Of a DNA stretch of 35,899 nt, positions 29,072 to 35,899 are shown piece after piece. Within the stretch, counting starts at the first letter, position 1; each line of letters begins with the position of its first letter. The notes beneath the pieces were generated by a model. The model had not been told where the DNA came from. It searched no databases and saw nothing but the letters and a program-made list of their open reading frames with translations. The position numbers and the translations under genes are program-made. Source of the stretch: a virus; the IMG/VR virus record IMGVR_UViG_3300025009_000268, positions 1-35,899 of that record. One strand, 5' to 3'.

Positions 29072-29812
29072 TTATGCCTCCACCTTTTTGAACTCAATCA
29101 CCCACACCCACGGGTTTGATTCCCAAGGAAACCCGCGTTTGGCGTTGATGGAATCCCATAACCGTCCAAATATTTTTGGAAACTCATTTTCGAAGTACCC
29201 TGTTTTCCCCCATGTCTCACCCGGCCATTTGACGCCTTCCATGCCAATTTCAGAGAGAATAATTTCCTGCAATCTCTCCACCCTGACCTTGCCAATTTCC
29301 AGCGTGATCCGGCTTGCCCAACGAGGCATAAAGATTGACGGTGTCCAATGATTCATTCCGCCTTTTATAGTTTTTTCTGACATATATTTATGGTCAAATT
29401 GTTTAATTCCTCCAGCTCGATAAGTAACACTTACAACTTCTTTTGTGTAAGGCTCAATTCCCATCATGCAATCTATTTTGCACGTTTCGCGCACCCACAA
29501 CCTGTCACCAGGCACACCATAAGGACACTTCACTACAATTGGATTGATTTCTCGTTTTTCAGATTGTTCACCCAAAAACCAATGCCATAATCCGGGTTCT
29601 TTTTTGAATTGTTTTTTTGCAGGAGGATTGAGATAGTAATCGCTTACTTCTAATCCGCGATATCCGAGAAGTCCTAATGAGCATTGACCAATCAAACTCC
29701 CAGGATATTTATTTACATCATCAAGTCCCGTTATTCTCCTGGTCTGTGTTTTTCTGCCTTCCAGGATCGCCTTCACCATTTCACCGCTGAATAAGACCGG
29801 TCGCTCTTTCAT
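29072..29812 (-). CDS. Phage protein with ASCH/PUA-like N-terminal signature
   Basis: This is a 246-residue protein. The ATG at 29812 has AAGGA upstream and overlaps the previous stop (TGATG). Longer in-frame versions extend into another gene. The beginning MKERPVLFSGEMVKAILEGR followed by KTQTRRI is a signature common to many phage proteins with a PUA-like (ASCH) fold, thought to bind RNA or modified nucleotides. Later features are CPYGVPGDRLWVRETC and MPRWASRITLEI, also typical. The biochemical role is unknown. It is encoded between the putative origin and parA. Confidence 0.7.
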   Translation of the reverse strand: MKERPVLFSGEMVKAILEGRKTQTRRITGLDDVNKYPGSLIGQCSLGLLGYRGLEVSDYYLNPPAKKQFKKEPGLWHWFLGEQSEKREINPIVVKCPYGVPGDRLWVRETCKIDCMMGIEPYTKEVVSVTYRAGGIKQFDHKYMSEKTIKGGMNHWTPSIFMPRWASRITLEIGKVRVERLQEIILSEIGMEGVKWPGETWGKTGYFENEFPKIFGRLWDSINAKRGFPWESNPWVWVIEFKKVEA

Positions 29813-30042
29813 CAGATCTTCCTTCCCACAAATAAATGTCCCTTCAAGCAGCTGGGCACTCCAATGACCATGATCCCTTCCACCACCAACAGATCCAGAT
29901 CCTTCAGATCCTCCGGATTCGCGTTGATCACCGTCGCCGCGCATTTATATCGGAATTCATGCCGTCGTAAAGCGTCACCAGCATTCTCCGCCAGGCTCTT
30001 GCCCAGGTTCATCCTCCAGCACAAACCAACTTCACCGCGCAT
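29812..30042 (-). CDS. Small unknown early protein
   Basis: This is a 76-residue protein. The ATG at 30042 has AAGGAG 5 bases before it. A longer frame upstream lacks such a site and runs into the repeat region. It contains MNLGKSLAENAGDALRRHEF and ANPEDLKDLDLLVVEGIMVI. I recognise no family. It is the first gene after the repeat-rich non-coding stretch. Confidence 0.5.
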   Translation of the reverse strand: MRGEVGLCWRMNLGKSLAENAGDALRRHEFRYKCAATVINANPEDLKDLDLLVVEGIMVIGVPSCLKGHLFVGRKI

Positions 30043-30077
30043 ATTGCTCCTTATTTTTTTGAAATCAATGAATACCA

Positions 30078-30399
30078 ATGAACTTGCAATGAACTTGTAA
30101 AACCCTAAGTTCATTTAAAAAACGCATGTTCATTGGCTCCATAGCAAAAGCAGGGAATAATCCCCATGTCTGTTCATTGATGTTCATCAATTCATCACTT
30201 TTAAGCCTTTTTATTAATAAAAAGGCATGTTTTAACATCGATCCATAATTAATCAGATTATTAAATGAACTTATGAACTTAGAAGCCCCCCCAGCGGGTT
30301 TTGTAATTTGTTTTGTCGTATGCCTAAAAGCACATCTGCGACAAATACAAATGACAACAGTAGAATCCCAAAACAAGTTCATCAAGTTCATAAGTTCAT
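30078..30399. repeat. Candidate replication origin: 11 copies of GTTCAT/ATGAAC
   Basis: ATGAAC at 30078, 30089, 30265, 30273 and GTTCAT at 30109, 30128, 30172, 30182, 30377, 30386, 30394 (first bases). Eight are extended to ATGAACTT/AAGTTCAT. Less than one would be expected by chance in this length. The last three are spaced 9 and 8 bp, like iterons, and include the stop codon of the primase. The stretch is A/T-rich and has no credible gene from 30043 to 30395. An iteron-type origin next to the replication gene is the best explanation. Confidence 0.6.
30205..30226. other. Perfect 22-bp A/T-rich palindrome
   Basis: GCCTTTTTATT is followed by its exact complement AATAAAAAGGC. On RNA it could be a hairpin that ends the primase transcript, and on DNA an easily opened cruciform in the putative origin. 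A run of four A bases, but no T-run, follows the stem on the minus strand, so termination is only possible, not clear. Confidence 0.6.
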
Positions 30400-33344
30400 A
30401 GACCATCGTTTTTATCCACATCTGGAAGAGTAATTTGCGTCTCAACCGCCTTTGTAGGGGCGAGAGGCATCTCGCCCGGTTTGGATTTCTTGGCGTCTTT
30501 TTCCTGTGGCCCCAATTCCTCATGGACCACCCCGTACCGCCTGGAGATTGCCAGCATCCGTTTTTCATCCCAGATCACATAAAACCCTTTTGAAGACCTG
30601 TTCGTGATCTCAAATTGCAGCTTTTCTCGCAGCCTGTGACCCACCATCTGCGCGCTGATCGCATCCTTTTTCTTCTTTTTGAGCTTGCTGTCATCCTCCT
30701 CTTTATCGTCATCGTCCATATTCATTTCCTTCATGATCTGATTGGCGATGTTCTTGATATTTCCGATCTTGATCTGCTCCCGTCCATCCGGATTTCGCTC
30801 CACCATCACCAGGTGCAGATCCGGGTACTTGTAGATCTTCCACATCGCCTCGATGATCCTTGCCTCAACGCTCATCGCCTTATCCTGGATCAGGTAAAGG
30901 TGATACTCATTCATGAACTTGTTGATATCTTTCCGCAGCGCCTCATCGTTTTCCGCGATCATCAGGATGGCCACGGTCACCTGGTTGAGCCTCGCCGTGA
31001 TATTCAGATTGTAAAATTCCGGGTTGATATCCCGTTGCGGCTGCCAGTTTTCCAGCCTCCAGCGCAGGAGTAAATTCCGGATGGTCTGTGCTTCAACCTT
31101 CATTTGTTTGGTTCTTTCCAGGGGAATTCCGGCGTCCTTTAGCTCATAAGTCTCTCTCGGCTGCACCGGGAAGGTGATACAGCGGGATCCCACTGCCTTA
31201 TCGAAGAAATCTCCCTGCATTGCGACCAATTTCGGACAGAAAGTTTGGAACATGGTCTCCTGGAACTCTTCTTTTCCGTCCACGATCACCTTTTCCGTGC
31301 GGTAGATCGGGCCGTCTTCCATGGCTCCCTGGGTCAAAAACTTCACGATTTCCGCGCTGGCGCCGCTGTCTTTCAGGTCCATTTCATCCATCAGCACCGT
31401 GCCCTTGTACCGTTCCACCATTCTGAATAAGCTGGAAGTGGAGCTGGCGCCGCTGGAGCTCATTGTTCGATAGCACAGCATCCCGATGCGTTTCATCAGC
31501 TCGCTTTTACCGCTCCCCGGCTCACCGGTTGCCCGCAAATAAGGGATAGCCGCGAAACTGTCATACACCCAGGTCAGCAGCACGTAATAGGAAATGATTT
31601 TATAGAACAGGGGATTTGACAGGAGAAACACGTTCTTAATAAACTTCTCGATGATCACTGCCAGCTCGCGTGTTTCTTTTATCTCAACCAATTTTGACGC
31701 CAGCTGGATGCCGCCCTTTAAGATCGTTTCGGTTGGCGGCATGGCTGCGTATTTCTTGCCATTGATGGATACCTTGTACCCGCAATCGACTCGTTTGTTT
31801 GGTTCGCGCCAGGCCAATAAAGCCTTCCCATCATCCGGATCATAGATGTAATCCACCACCCAGCCATCGATATAACCGCCCATTGTGAAAATAAAATCTT
31901 CGCCGTCCTCGTCCTTTTTATCTTCATGCAGGAACGCCTTGATCATTCGTTTCAATTCACGCTGATCCAGACCCAAAAGTCTGCCTAAATTCCCTTGTTT
32001 TTGCGCCAGGCTCATCTCATCCATCTCGGTGATGATCTCAACCGCTTGTTTGATCGCCCGGTCTTTTTTGGATCCTTCCTCTTTGCCAGCCAGGAAAGCA
32101 AATTTTTCTACAAAAATTGTTGAGCAATTGTTGATCAGTACCCCTACCAGGTGTTTTACTTCCTCTTGGTTCATCCCCCGCTTGGCCGAGATCTTCAGGA
32201 TATCGTTTGCATCCTTGATCGATTCATCCGACTGCAGATCCTGTATGATCGCCTTGCCGATTTCCTGCCATTCCAAAATGTACGTCGATGGACCTAACAG
32301 CCTGGCGGTTTTCAGCGTATTGGCCGGTTTATGATCCGATGGTTCCGAGATGATGGAATCAAAACTTCCCGCCTTGTCTGAGTCCAGCCCAAGGTAGAAA
32401 GTAGCACATTTGTTCTCTTTGTTAGCGCCGATGAATTTTGCAACTCTTTCATCAGCCGCCACGCCGTTGAGCGCGATCGCCGGGATTTCCCACTGATCAA
32501 GCGTTATCGCGTCCGCCTGGCCTTCCACGATCACCACCAGCGGCGCCGATTTCGACCAATGACTGTTTGCATAGATCTGTCGTTCCCCCGCCAGTTCCTT
32601 GACCGGGTTGTAATGTTCCTTTTTGACCATGTCCCGCAGGGAAAAATACCCGCACCTGGCGCCGAAATAATGGGGATAAACCAGCCTACCCCAGCCCACA
32701 ACGCCCTTGATCTTCCCGTCTGTTATCCATTTCTGATCAACTTTGACGTCATAATCCCTGCCCCACTGCCCGATATCGGTCTTGCTCAGCCCGAGGATAG
32801 CAACAGCAGCAGGCGCGCGCGGATCAATTCCAGCCGCAACCAGGGCATTGTGCATCTCTTTTCGCAGGTTTTCACGCTCTTCATATTTACCGGTAAAACC
32901 CAGATGAACCCTGGAGATGGTCTCATCATTCCAGCCGCGGCCATGGGCGTAATCCAAAGCAGCAGCATCAGCCAGCAGCCATTTGTGGAACACATCACTC
33001 GCCGCAGAAAACACATCCTCGCGTTCCCTGGCTGCCACCCTGAAACTCGGATCCTGTTTGCTCCAATCCGGAGCTGCCAGGTTGCCTATCCTGCATAACT
33101 CTTCCAGCGCGCTCTTGAAATCCCAGCCTTTACGCTCCATCACCCAGCTGATCACATCGCCATGGGTACCCTTGCTGTACCACCAATAAGACTGGGTATC
33201 CACATCGATTTTGAGGCTGTCATGCTCGCTCGTCGATAATCTTCGGCCGCGTCCAGTGATGGAGAACTCACGCCCGATCACATCCTCGATCCTGACCGTG
33301 TGCTTTACTTGTTCAATAAGCTCGTCTATGCTGATATTCGCCAA
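30396..33344 (-). CDS. Primase-helicase (Toprim + AAA+-like ATPase)
   Basis: This protein is about 982 residues. I prefer the TTG at 33344, which has GGAGG 7 bases upstream. An ATG at 33362 is possible but has no such site. Residue numbers below count from that ATG. The N-terminal 80 residues have the frame of the DnaG zinc-binding domain (TVRIEDVIGREF ... YWWYSKGTHGDVISWVM), but the usual Cys ligands are absent. Toprim motifs follow: VVIVEGQADAITL near 275 and YLGLDSDKAG near 325. The ATPase has Walker A GEPGSGKS near 612-619 and Walker B VLMDEMDLKDS near 655. A charged linker and a C-terminal domain with GFYVIWDEKRMLAISRRYG come last. It would unwind DNA and lay primers at the fork. No phage DNA polymerase is present, so the host polymerase is likely used. 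Confidence 0.88.
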   Translation of the reverse strand: MANISIDELIEQVKHTVRIEDVIGREFSITGRGRRLSTSEHDSLKIDVDTQSYWWYSKGTHGDVISWVMERKGWDFKSALEELCRIGNLAAPDWSKQDPSFRVAAREREDVFSAASDVFHKWLLADAAALDYAHGRGWNDETISRVHLGFTGKYEERENLRKEMHNALVAAGIDPRAPAAVAILGLSKTDIGQWGRDYDVKVDQKWITDGKIKGVVGWGRLVYPHYFGARCGYFSLRDMVKKEHYNPVKELAGERQIYANSHWSKSAPLVVIVEGQADAITLDQWEIPAIALNGVAADERVAKFIGANKENKCATFYLGLDSDKAGSFDSIISEPSDHKPANTLKTARLLGPSTYILEWQEIGKAIIQDLQSDESIKDANDILKISAKRGMNQEEVKHLVGVLINNCSTIFVEKFAFLAGKEEGSKKDRAIKQAVEIITEMDEMSLAQKQGNLGRLLGLDQRELKRMIKAFLHEDKKDEDGEDFIFTMGGYIDGWVVDYIYDPDDGKALLAWREPNKRVDCGYKVSINGKKYAAMPPTETILKGGIQLASKLVEIKETRELAVIIEKFIKNVFLLSNPLFYKIISYYVLLTWVYDSFAAIPYLRATGEPGSGKSELMKRIGMLCYRTMSSSGASSTSSLFRMVERYKGTVLMDEMDLKDSGASAEIVKFLTQGAMEDGPIYRTEKVIVDGKEEFQETMFQTFCPKLVAMQGDFFDKAVGSRCITFPVQPRETYELKDAGIPLERTKQMKVEAQTIRNLLLRWRLENWQPQRDINPEFYNLNITARLNQVTVAILMIAENDEALRKDINKFMNEYHLYLIQDKAMSVEARIIEAMWKIYKYPDLHLVMVERNPDGREQIKIGNIKNIANQIMKEMNMDDDDKEEDDSKLKKKKKDAISAQMVGHRLREKLQFEITNRSSKGFYVIWDEKRMLAISRRYGVVHEELGPQEKDAKKSKPGEMPLAPTKAVETQITLPDVDKNDGL

Positions 33345-33362
33345 TGTTGATCCTCCAGCCAT

Positions 33363-33634
33363 ACCTATTTGAAATTGCTCACAAAATTTGTTGCAGGGGG
33401 TGCGGGTGTCTGCAAAAAAGGTTTCTGTGCTCCATTTTTGGGTATACCCCTGCGGTCCTGCGTGTTATGCGACATGAATTCACCGTGATAATCGCCCGTT
33501 TGCCCGCTTCATTCGCCTTGATCCTGGCTGTTTATGTCGCATAATCTGTTGTTATGCGACATTTACTTGGTCGGCCCAGCCTATGTTTTTTGATCACCCA
33601 CCCAAACCCTAGAAAAGAAGATGAATTTGGGAAC
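33363..33634. other. Non-coding control region upstream of the primase gene
   Basis: About 270 bases have no convincing reading frame. The region holds three copies of TTATGCGACAT (see separate entry). I find no consensus sigma-70 promoter facing the primase gene, so transcription may read through from upstream or depend on an activator. Confidence 0.5.
33464..33562. promoter_or_regulatory. Three copies of TTATGCGACAT (two direct, one inverted)
   Basis: GTTATGCGACAT occurs at 33464-33475 and 33551-33562, and the inverted ATGTCGCATAA at 33534-33544. The inverted and right copies are separated by 6 bases, giving a dyad, and the left copy is about 60 bases away. This layout is typical of operators that loop DNA. 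A related 7-bp inverted pair (TTTGTCG ... CGACAAA) is in the repeat region after the primase. Confidence 0.55.
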
Positions 33635-33865
33635 TTAGAGATTTTTATTACTACTGCTTATCTCACTGACCGCGCGCGCGTGGACTTGGGTATCTTGACA
33701 TTTACCCTCACACCCGTGAACCCCTGCGCCCCGCTGGTGATTGAGTACGTCTACATCAAGACTCTCCCAATAGGCACACAGACGCGCAAGGTTCTGACGC
33801 CATATAGCCCGCTCAGTTGGCGTGGGTGTGACATACTCAACCACCAGGTGATTACCGTTGGCCAT
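33635..33865 (-). CDS. Small unknown early protein
   Basis: This is a 76-residue frame that starts 3 bases after the stop of the upstream gene. The only ribosome binding site (GGAG) is 14 bases from the ATG. The first half (HLVVEYVTPTPTERAIWRQN, LARLCAYWESLDVDV) looks like a genuine protein with a strand and an amphipathic helix. The last third is less convincing. I cannot name a family. Confidence 0.45.
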   Translation of the reverse strand: MANGNHLVVEYVTPTPTERAIWRQNLARLCAYWESLDVDVLNHQRGAGVHGCEGKCQDTQVHARAVSEISSSNKNL

Positions 33866-33868
33866 GGA

Positions 33869-34489
33869 CTACGAAAGGACTCCGGCTCGCTTTAGTTCAT
33901 CCCGTACAATGCGCCGTATGCCATCCTCCACAACCAGGTCAGGCAGTGGCTCGGATCCATCCACGTTCACATACTGAGGTTCCTTGGCCGCCAATGTCTC
34001 ACGTTCTTCATACTCCTTGTGCAGGCGTTCACGCTCAGCCTCGAGCTTACCAAGCGCGATGGTTTGTTCCACGGCGAATGCGAGGGCACGCTCCAGGGCA
34101 TGATCCCCTGTGAAGCTTCGATCAGTTTCTTTGCTCATGCCAATAAAGACCGGTTCCGCATAGGGAACTATGAACTCATTCGGCAAACCATCGTCCCCAA
34201 AGTGAACCGTTATCGGGACCATCGACTTGATCTTGATCTGCCATTGGTAATAATTGGACACGCAGCCAGGGAAATACTCATTCCCATCCGAGACCCCAGC
34301 TGGAGCTACAAGATACTTGGCAATCTCAACGGGGAGCGCAACCTTGGCCTGTCTGTACAGCCCACGCCATTTTTGCTGCAGTTGGTATCTTTCCGCATCG
34401 ATCTTTTCTTGCTTCACCTTTTCTTCCGTAGCCAGGATGCGCTGACCTTCCTTGATCATGCTTAAGATTCTTGATTCATCCTTGTCCAT
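33869..34489 (-). CDS. Unknown early protein
   Basis: This is a 206-residue protein. The N-terminus is a charged helix (SMIKEGQRILATEEKVKQEK). The middle is strand-rich (YYQWQIKIKSMVPITVHFGD, EFIVPYAEPVFIGMSKETDR), and the C-terminal part has a second charged coiled coil and a short acidic end. No family is recognised. It overlaps the end of the previous gene by 14 bases, and the coupling supports a real gene. It is probably part of the replication operon. Confidence 0.6.
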   Translation of the reverse strand: MDKDESRILSMIKEGQRILATEEKVKQEKIDAERYQLQQKWRGLYRQAKVALPVEIAKYLVAPAGVSDGNEYFPGCVSNYYQWQIKIKSMVPITVHFGDDGLPNEFIVPYAEPVFIGMSKETDRSFTGDHALERALAFAVEQTIALGKLEAERERLHKEYEERETLAAKEPQYVNVDGSEPLPDLVVEDGIRRIVRDELKRAGVLS

Positions 34490-34649
34490 TTTTCCTCTTT
34501 TCTCTTTCTTCTTTTCTTTGGATTGCCGCCGCCTTCCTGCGATCGTGACGGTTGGGCACGTAATACCGTTTTGGCTTGACCACTTCCGGGACAGTTACGT
34601 CCTGATCCTCAAGCTTTACAACCTTTGCATCAGGAGGCTGATCAGACAT
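34476..34649 (-). CDS. Small basic protein
   Basis: This is a 57-residue protein. The ATG at 34649 has AGGA 6 bases upstream. A longer in-frame start is not backed by such a site. An acidic first half (VVKLEDQDVTVPEVV) is followed by a strongly basic end (YYVPNRHDRRKAAAIQRKEE and REKRKNG), likely to bind nucleic acid or a partner. The overlaps of 8 and 14 bases with its neighbours suggest coupled translation. Confidence 0.5.
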   Translation of the reverse strand: MSDQPPDAKVVKLEDQDVTVPEVVKPKRYYVPNRHDRRKAAAIQRKEEREKRKNGQG

Positions 34650-34851
34650 GGCTAGTCCTTTCAGGGACGGCCACAACGTGGAACTTGCGGCGCTCCTCAT
34701 CGAACCTGTCGACAAAATCGGAGGTGCATTCGATCACTTCCAACCCCTCCCCTTCAAGGAAAGCGGTCAGCTTCTCGGAGAATGCCTCGGTCTTGTCCTG
34801 ATCAGCGATGACGCGGATCTGTATGGTGCCTGGTAACGTTCGTCTACCCAT
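34642..34851 (-). CDS. Small unknown early protein
   Basis: This is a 69-residue protein with TTGGAGG 4 bases before its ATG. The strand-helix-strand pattern (TIQIRVIADQDKTEAFSEKL, then EGLEVIECTSDFVDRFDEER, and KFHVVAVPE) suggests a small ferredoxin-like alpha/beta fold. I do not recognise the family. It lies between the ParB-like gene and small genes of the replication operon. Confidence 0.55.
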   Translation of the reverse strand: MGRRTLPGTIQIRVIADQDKTEAFSEKLTAFLEGEGLEVIECTSDFVDRFDEERRKFHVVAVPERTSHV

Positions 34852-34863
34852 GTGTCCTCCAAT

Positions 34864-35763
34864 TCATTCCGATGCCAATTTTGTGATTCGTTTCACCAGT
34901 TCAACAGCCGGGCAATCCTGGCACATCTTTACCGATGCCATATCAGACAGCTCACAGCTATTACAGGTCGCCTTAGCCGCCTCTTCGATCAGCGACCATG
35001 CCGGTGCAATGCCTTCCTTGCTCAAATTGATGAATATTCTGGATGCGTTTTCCGGTTTACCTGCCATTTCCAGTGCCGGGGAAGTCTTGGTTTGTGTAAG
35101 ATCCCGATCTGTCGATTCTCCATAATGGTTCAAGATCCTTGAGAGAGAGTGTCTGATGCCAAAAACGGTCATCTCTTTTTGCGCATACCGCATCGCCATC
35201 TTCACGCGGATCGCATCCGGAAGTTTGAATAATCCATAAATCACGTTGGGGTCGATTGGAAGTTTTCCTGCCGCGAGAAGCTCCTGAATTTCTTGTTCAA
35301 ATTCGAGGAGTTTTAGTCTTAGGTCGACATGCCCGATAGACCTTCCTACCATTCTGGCAATGTCTCGAATTAACCAACGATTAGCGCGTAATTTACCAAA
35401 AGCTCTTGCTTCTTCAACTGCATTCAGATCTGATCTCTGCAGATTGGCGATGATCGCATTCACCAGGTGTTTGCCGTCCTTTGTGTGCGGGGAATCCACA
35501 ACTGCCTTGATAGTTAGGATCTGCGCTAATTTTGTTGCCCTTAGTCTGCGCTCTCCATCCACCAGGAAGTAAACCGGACCTTTGTGACCTTCAATATTGG
35601 TATATGGCCCCTCAACCCTGATCGGTTGTAAAAGACTGTGCTTTACGATCGACTCCGATAATCCCCGTAACTCTTCCGGGTCAAAATAAGCTCTCGGCTG
35701 TTCGGGGTTTGGCAGGATCTGTTCTACGGGCAACAATTCAAAAGTCTCTTCGATTTGGGTCAT
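34864..35763 (-). CDS. ParB-like DNA-binding protein
   Basis: This is a 300-residue protein. The ATG at 35763 has AGGAG 5 bases upstream. An in-frame GTG at 35769 overlaps that site and is unlikely. Residues 10-100 have the ParB/Srx core: LPVEQILPNPEQPRAYFDPE, ESIVKHSLLQPIRV, and FLVDGERRLRATKLA. The helix-turn-helix region is WLIRDIARMVGRSIGHVDLR near 130-150. The C-terminus has CNSC and CQDC (about 267-285), which could hold zinc where ParB usually has its dimerisation domain. It may bind a partition site or regulate early genes. It is far (about 6 kb) from parA, so whether they work together is open. Confidence 0.82.
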   Translation of the reverse strand: MTQIEETFELLPVEQILPNPEQPRAYFDPEELRGLSESIVKHSLLQPIRVEGPYTNIEGHKGPVYFLVDGERRLRATKLAQILTIKAVVDSPHTKDGKHLVNAIIANLQRSDLNAVEEARAFGKLRANRWLIRDIARMVGRSIGHVDLRLKLLEFEQEIQELLAAGKLPIDPNVIYGLFKLPDAIRVKMAMRYAQKEMTVFGIRHSLSRILNHYGESTDRDLTQTKTSPALEMAGKPENASRIFINLSKEGIAPAWSLIEEAAKATCNSCELSDMASVKMCQDCPAVELVKRITKLASE

Positions 35764-35771
35764 ATCCACTC

Positions 35772-35899
35772 CTAAATGTTTTCCACTGCCCGTTCCAGGT
35801 CTTCCTGGTGGGGCATGGCATACCTGGCGGTCTGTTCGATCTTGCTGTGACGCGCCAGCTGCTGCGCAATGACCAAATTACCGGTCTGCTGCAGGATGT
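35772..35899 (-). CDS. Tyrosine recombinase, C-terminal end only (partial)
   Basis: This frame enters from the right edge and ends at 35772-35774, just before the ParB-like gene. The last 41 visible residues include ILQQTGNLVIAQQLARHSKI then EQTARYAMPHQEDL. The spacing of ARHSKIEQTARYA matches the last catalytic motif (L-x-H ... Y nucleophile) of tyrosine recombinases such as XerC/D and phage integrases. With the serine integrase at the other end, this enzyme is more likely a resolvase for multimers or part of a second integration system. The N-terminus is outside the window. Confidence 0.8.
   Translation of the reverse strand, partial: ILQQTGNLVIAQQLARHSKIEQTARYAMPHQEDLERAVENI

Noticed and set aside
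30078-30399. GTTCAT repeats as a CRISPR array
   Set aside because: Units are 6-9 bp, in both orientations and irregularly spaced. There are no 25-40 bp repeats, regular spacers or cas genes.
30065-30568. A 167-residue minus-strand frame after the primase
   Set aside because: It overlaps the primase in another frame, and its remaining part is a translation of the GTTCAT repeats (MNLMNL, ELMN). No ribosome binding site supports it.
33554-33895. A 113-residue plus-strand frame in the primase upstream region
   Set aside because: It is opposite to all neighbouring genes, overlaps the better 76-residue minus-strand frame, and its start lies in a TTATGCGACAT box without a ribosome binding site.
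1-35899. tRNA or rRNA genes
   Set aside because: I saw no clover-leaf-forming stretch with the conserved T-loop and acceptor end, and no rRNA sequence. I could not run a scan, so a degenerate tRNA cannot be excluded.

Overview
The window is almost entirely one temperate tailed phage (a siphovirus with an HK97-type head), present as a prophage or as an extrachromosomal phage genome. No clear bacterial housekeeping gene is present. Base composition is mid-GC, and ribosome binding sites are mostly GGAGG/AGGAG. The host cannot be proven from the sequence. The style of several small early proteins and the abundance of dispersed intergenic hairpin repeats make me suspect a Chloroflexota (Anaerolineae-like) host, but this is a weak inference.

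Layout. (1) 1-3026 is the lysogeny/integration module. On the minus strand a small ribbon-helix-helix protein is driven by a consensus sigma-70 promoter. Divergent from it on the plus strand are a helix-turn-helix repressor that looks leaderless, a small basic membrane protein, and a large serine recombinase. The serine recombinase ends in a perfect palindrome that also ends the convergent late operon. (2) 3014-25253 is the late operon, read on the minus strand from about 25.2 kb downwards. It starts with a strong promoter and a short leader with a terminator, followed by two membrane proteins (holin candidates), small and large terminase, a portal-MuF fusion, the prohead protease, the major capsid protein, a head decoration/fibre protein, the head-tail connector set, the major tail protein, a tail assembly chaperone pair with a -1 slippery site, the tape measure, distal tail and tip proteins, a bicatalytic endolysin, a metallophosphoesterase and a small winged-helix-like protein. 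(3) 25242-35899 is the early/replication/maintenance region, also on the minus strand. It contains the end of a tyrosine recombinase, a ParB-like protein, small proteins, a large primase-helicase, a repeat-rich 350-bp non-coding stretch that looks like a replication origin, a phage ASCH-like protein, ParA, a putative centromere-binding partner, a cluster of five GGTACC palindromes that could be the centromere, and a run of unknown early genes.

How it fits together. The repressor and the ribbon-helix-helix protein would form the lysis/lysogeny switch. The serine recombinase would integrate the phage. ParA, its partner, ParB and the tyrosine recombinase are more typical of a low-copy plasmid, so the element may be a phage-plasmid or an integrating phage with a plasmid-like stage. 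Late genes seem to be gated at one promoter followed at once by a terminator, as in the lambda pR'/6S RNA/Q arrangement.

Two families of short dispersed hairpin repeats sit at gene borders. All clear copies of the larger family (TGTCATTGCGAG...GCAATC) have the same orientation. Some copies supply start codons, protein C-termini, and the linker of the portal-MuF fusion.
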